A stretch of 64,000 nucleotides of DNA from Lachnospiraceae bacterium (GTDB lineage: Bacteria > Bacillota > Clostridia > Lachnospirales > Lachnospiraceae). The notes under the pieces are model-generated. The model was not told the DNA's origin. It did no database searches and worked only from the letters and a program-made list of their open reading frames with translations. A program made the translations under genes and the position numbers. The DNA is taken from NCBI GenBank assembly GCA_017625255.1, contig JAGALK010000075.1, positions 1-64,000 of the forward strand, written 5' to 3'. This document shows positions 60,889 through 64,000 of this stretch, one piece after another; positions within the stretch are counted from its first letter, which is position 1, and each line of letters begins with the position of its first letter.

Positions 60889-63800
60889 TGAAAAAGAAAG
60901 TATTAGCACTTTTGCTGGCAGTGTTTATGGTATCGGGCACAGTTTTGTCCCCCATGAATATGACAGAAGTAAAGGCAGAAGAAGCAACAGAAGAAAATAG
61001 TGAGAATCAAATATTTCGATACAAAGTATTAGAAGATGGAACAATAGAAATTACTGGTTTGGAAGATTACAGTGTGAAAGAACTCATTATTCCATCAGAA
61101 ATAGATGGGAAAAAGGTAACGAGCATAGGAGAGGAAGCATTTTATGGGGAATATATCACGAGTGTTGAGATACCGGATACAGTGACACATATTGGAGACT
61201 ATGCCTTTGGAGAGTGTGAAAGACTGGTAGATGTAATCATTCCAGGTTCCGTAACTAGCATAGCTGGGGATGCATTTAGTGGAACACCATGGTTAGAAAG
61301 TCAAAGAGAGGCAAATCCGTTAGTAGTAGTAAATCATATCTTAATTGATGGAACAACAGCATCCGGTGATGTAAAAGTGCCGGAAGGAGTAACAAGCATA
61401 AGCGAAGAGGCTTTTTCTTATGCTGAAAATATCAATAGTATAGCTATACCGGATAGTGTTACATATATCGGCGAGAAAGCATTTTATTGGTGTACTAATT
61501 TAGCAGAAATAAGTATTCCGGAAAATATTACATATGTAGGCTATCAGGCATTTAGACAAACTGCATGGATAGCAAAACAGGCAGAGATAAATCCGCTGGT
61601 AATTGTAGGCAAAACATTGATATATGGAAAAACTGCATCCGGTGATGTGGTTATCCCAGAAATAGTTACAAGCATCGAAAGAGATGCATTTATTGAAGTG
61701 GATGAAAATGGAAATAGATATGGTGCAGATAATATAACCAGTATCACCATGTCAGATAGTGTAAAGGAAATAGGGGATTGGGCATTTGATGAGTGTGAGA
61801 ATCTAAAGAGTGTTCGATTATCAGAGAATCTGACAAGTATAGGCAGAGGTACATTTGCTGGCTGTAGCAGCTTAGAAGAGATTAGTATTCCAAATAGTGT
61901 TACAGAAATAAAAAAAGAAGCTTTTTACTATTGTAGCAGCTTAAAAACCGTGAAATTATCAGATTCAATAAATAAGATTGAAAGTAGTGTGTTTAGCGGT
62001 TGTACGATGCTGACAGATATAGTGATTCCGGAATCGGTAATTAGTATTGAAGAGGCTGCATTTTCATATTGTCAGAGTCTGAAAAAAATAATTATTCCGG
62101 ATTCCGTAGTAAGTATTGCACATTCAGTATTTTTTGGCTGTAGCAGTTTAGAGGAGATTATCATTCCGGAAAGTGTTACAAGTATTGGAAATGCTTTTAC
62201 AAGTACTTTGTGGCTTACTAATAAGCAGAAGGAAAACCCATTAGTCATTGTAAATAATATATTACTGGATGGAACAACAGCTTCCGGAACTGTTGAAATT
62301 CCGGAAGGGGTCAAAAAAATTGTTAGAAATTGCTTTGTGTCTTGTTCTGGTATAGAGAGTGTTAAAATTCCTAAAAGTGTAACGGATATAGAAAGTGGAT
62401 CTGTATTTTTGGATTGTGCAAATCTCAAAGAGGTTATAGTCGATGAAGAAAATGAAGTGTATACTTCTGAAAATGGAATGTTATACTCAAAAGATAAGAC
62501 AATATTACTGTTTTGTCCTATGAAAGTTGGTACAGAAATCGTAGTTCCAGAGGGAGTAACAGAAATAGGTACAGCGGCATTTTCTTATAGAACAATTACA
62601 GCCATACATTTACCGAAAACGCTTACAAAAGTTGCTGATTACTCCTTTTCTGCTACAAGAATAAATAAGATATATTATGCAGGTACTTTAAAGCAGTGGA
62701 ACAGCTTTCCAAAAGGAGTATTTAATGATTGTTTAGAGAATATCAGTATATTGGAATATATGCCTTATGAGTATAGAGAGTTAGAGGATGGAACATTAGA
62801 GATTACCAGTGGGTATTGGGGAAGTTGGGAAGATTATGCTGGTGCAATGCCATTGCCTTTGCCAAGAAATGTAGAAGTACCTGCAGAAATAGATGGAAAA
62901 GCAGTAACAGGTATTGCGGATAGTGCATTTTCTAATGCTTATAATGTAGGAAGCATTACCATTCCAAAAGGTATAAAATATATAGGAAGTTCTGCTTTGT
63001 CAAATTGTGTTAGCTTACATAGTGTAATTATAGATGCAGAAATTACGAGTATAAAGAGTGAAACATTTAGTGGCTGTAATAATTTGTGTTCTGTTACTCT
63101 TCCAGAAACACTTACCTGCATTGAAGAAGGCGCATTTTCTCAATGTAGAAGTTTGACAGCTATAACAATTCCAGAAGCAGTTACCTGTATTAAAATGAGT
63201 GTATTTTCTAGTTGTAGTAGTTTAACAGCCATAACGATTCCGGAAGCAGTTACGAGTATTGAAAATAATGCATTTGGTGGATGCAGCAGTTTAGCAGAAA
63301 TACATATTCCGGAAACCGTAACTGATATTAGCAGTGGAGCTTTTAGTGGAACGAAATGGTTAAGTAATCAAAGAGAAATTAGTCCATGGGTAGTTGTAAA
63401 TGGGATATTAATAGATGCATATCCAGTATCTGGGGAAGTGACCATACCGGAGAAAGTAACGAGTATTGCAGGTAATGTTTTTAGTGATGATTCTGATATA
63501 ACAAGTGTAGTAATACCAGAGGGGCTAACAGCGATTGGTGAGCATGCATTTTGGTATTGCTTTGCATTGAAGAGTATAACAATTCCTAGCTCTGTGACAA
63601 CAATGGGAAATGGAGTTGTTGAAGAATGTGAATCTCTGTTAGATGTTTATTATAATGGAACAAAAGAGCAGTGGGCGAATATTTCCAATATGAAACATAA
63701 TCTAGAGTTCAAAAGTGTGACCATTCATTGTACAGACGGAATAATTGAGCCGGGGATATTCAGATGTAGACTTCTTCCGGATGAAACAGTATGTATTGAA

Positions 63801-64000
63801 GGATTAGTAAAAAGAGAAGGAGTAACTGAAATTGTTATTCCATCAGAAATAGATGGAATTCCGGTTACAGTAATAGGGGCTTGGGCTTTTGAAGGGTGTA
63901 GTAGTTTAAAGAATATTACAATACCAGATACCATTACGGAGATGGCTGGTGGCGTATTTGATGATACACAGTGGCTTGCAGACAAAAGAAAAGAGAATCC
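60888..64000 (+). CDS. BspA-type leucine-rich-repeat surface protein, 3' end outside window
   Basis: The frame runs from the ATG at 60888 (AAGGAG at 60875-60880) to the window end without a stop, so at least 1037 residues. A signal peptide (about 1-28, cleavage near VKAEE) leads to many LRR_5 units of about 23 residues with the pattern ..ITIPESVTSIGxxAFxGCSSL. A recurrent longer module, TxWLxxQxxxNPLVIVNxILxDGTTASG, appears at about 61288, 61560, 62208, 63348 and 63964. YYAGTLKQW and YYNGTKEQW motifs mark block ends. BspA proteins bind host or matrix proteins and occur widely in gut and oral bacteria. The anchoring domain, if any, lies beyond the window. Confidence 0.9.
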   Translation, partial: MKKKVLALLLAVFMVSGTVLSPMNMTEVKAEEATEENSENQIFRYKVLEDGTIEITGLEDYSVKELIIPSEIDGKKVTSIGEEAFYGEYITSVEIPDTVTHIGDYAFGECERLVDVIIPGSVTSIAGDAFSGTPWLESQREANPLVVVNHILIDGTTASGDVKVPEGVTSISEEAFSYAENINSIAIPDSVTYIGEKAFYWCTNLAEISIPENITYVGYQAFRQTAWIAKQAEINPLVIVGKTLIYGKTASGDVVIPEIVTSIERDAFIEVDENGNRYGADNITSITMSDSVKEIGDWAFDECENLKSVRLSENLTSIGRGTFAGCSSLEEISIPNSVTEIKKEAFYYCSSLKTVKLSDSINKIESSVFSGCTMLTDIVIPESVISIEEAAFSYCQSLKKIIIPDSVVSIAHSVFFGCSSLEEIIIPESVTSIGNAFTSTLWLTNKQKENPLVIVNNILLDGTTASGTVEIPEGVKKIVRNCFVSCSGIESVKIPKSVTDIESGSVFLDCANLKEVIVDEENEVYTSENGMLYSKDKTILLFCPMKVGTEIVVPEGVTEIGTAAFSYRTITAIHLPKTLTKVADYSFSATRINKIYYAGTLKQWNSFPKGVFNDCLENISILEYMPYEYRELEDGTLEITSGYWGSWEDYAGAMPLPLPRNVEVPAEIDGKAVTGIADSAFSNAYNVGSITIPKGIKYIGSSALSNCVSLHSVIIDAEITSIKSETFSGCNNLCSVTLPETLTCIEEGAFSQCRSLTAITIPEAVTCIKMSVFSSCSSLTAITIPEAVTSIENNAFGGCSSLAEIHIPETVTDISSGAFSGTKWLSNQREISPWVVVNGILIDAYPVSGEVTIPEKVTSIAGNVFSDDSDITSVVIPEGLTAIGEHAFWYCFALKSITIPSSVTTMGNGVVEECESLLDVYYNGTKEQWANISNMKHNLEFKSVTIHCTDGIIEPGIFRCRLLPDETVCIEGLVKREGVTEIVIPSEIDGIPVTVIGAWAFEGCSSLKNITIPDTITEMAGGVFDDTQWLADKRKEN

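Overview
The window is a low-GC Firmicute chromosome segment, most likely from the Lachnospiraceae (Clostridia). The signs are A/T-rich codon use, strong GGAGG-type ribosome binding sites, Gram-positive envelope genes (LTA-synthase-like enzyme, LCP ligase, FtsEX with a PcsB-like partner, VanZ), BspA-type leucine-rich repeats and a DUF5722-like secreted protein. No rRNA, tRNA or CRISPR array was seen. Genus-level placement is not supported by what I can read.

Layout. (1) 1-4.6 kb is scarred by mobile elements. It holds the 3' end of a group II intron whose reverse transcriptase has a nonsense codon, an LTA-synthase-like gene, the tail of an acyltransferase pseudogene, and a chimeric IS1182/IS110 element with two frameshifts. 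(2) 4.7-7.4 kb holds a phosphoglucomutase and a sugar-phosphate nucleotidyltransferase, which probably supply activated sugars. (3) 7.5-12.0 kb holds a secreted DUF5722/FN3 protein, an orphan OmpR-type response regulator translationally coupled to an unrecognised membrane protein, and two tiny antisense-oriented membrane ORFs. (4) 12.2-29.2 kb is a compact polysaccharide-assembly operon behind a consensus promoter. It has a GtrB/GtrA pair, polytopic membrane proteins (one fused to an exported metallo-beta-lactamase domain), several GT2 enzymes, a Wzx flippase, a WbaP-type initiating phosphotransferase and a Cps2T-like rhamnosyltransferase. An LCP-family ligase with its own promoter follows. 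(5) 30.6-43.4 kb is a surface and cell-wall remodelling block: HtrA protease, orphan carbamate kinase, three secreted or lipid-anchored peptidoglycan hydrolases rich in FN3 domains, a membrane diguanylate cyclase on the minus strand, and an SH3-NlpC/P60 hydrolase behind a near-perfect WalR box. (6) 43.5-43.65 kb is a DnaA-box cluster in a non-coding A/T-rich gap. (7) 43.9-52.7 kb holds a divergent TagA/WecG-like protein, YitT, a CdaR-like regulator, ftsE-ftsX-pcsB-like-ctpA-vanZ, and prfB with its programmed +1 frameshift. (8) 52.6-56.8 kb is a zinc-ribbon/SPFH/TPM membrane module resembling B. subtilis ydjGHI. (9) 56.8-64 kb holds an XRE regulator divergent from an operon of a polytopic membrane protein, a UDP-galactopyranose-mutase-like flavoprotein and a long BspA-type surface protein that runs off the window.

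Taken together, most of the window makes, exports, attaches and remodels the envelope. Sugar nucleotide supply (region 2) feeds the glycosyltransferases (region 4), LCP attaches the polymer, and hydrolases under likely WalR and FtsEX control (regions 5 and 7) remodel the wall. The features most worth follow-up are the membrane/metallo-beta-lactamase fusion in the polysaccharide operon, the set of two-domain GT2 enzymes with opposite degenerate halves, the DnaA-box cluster, the WalR site and the ydjGHI-like module.
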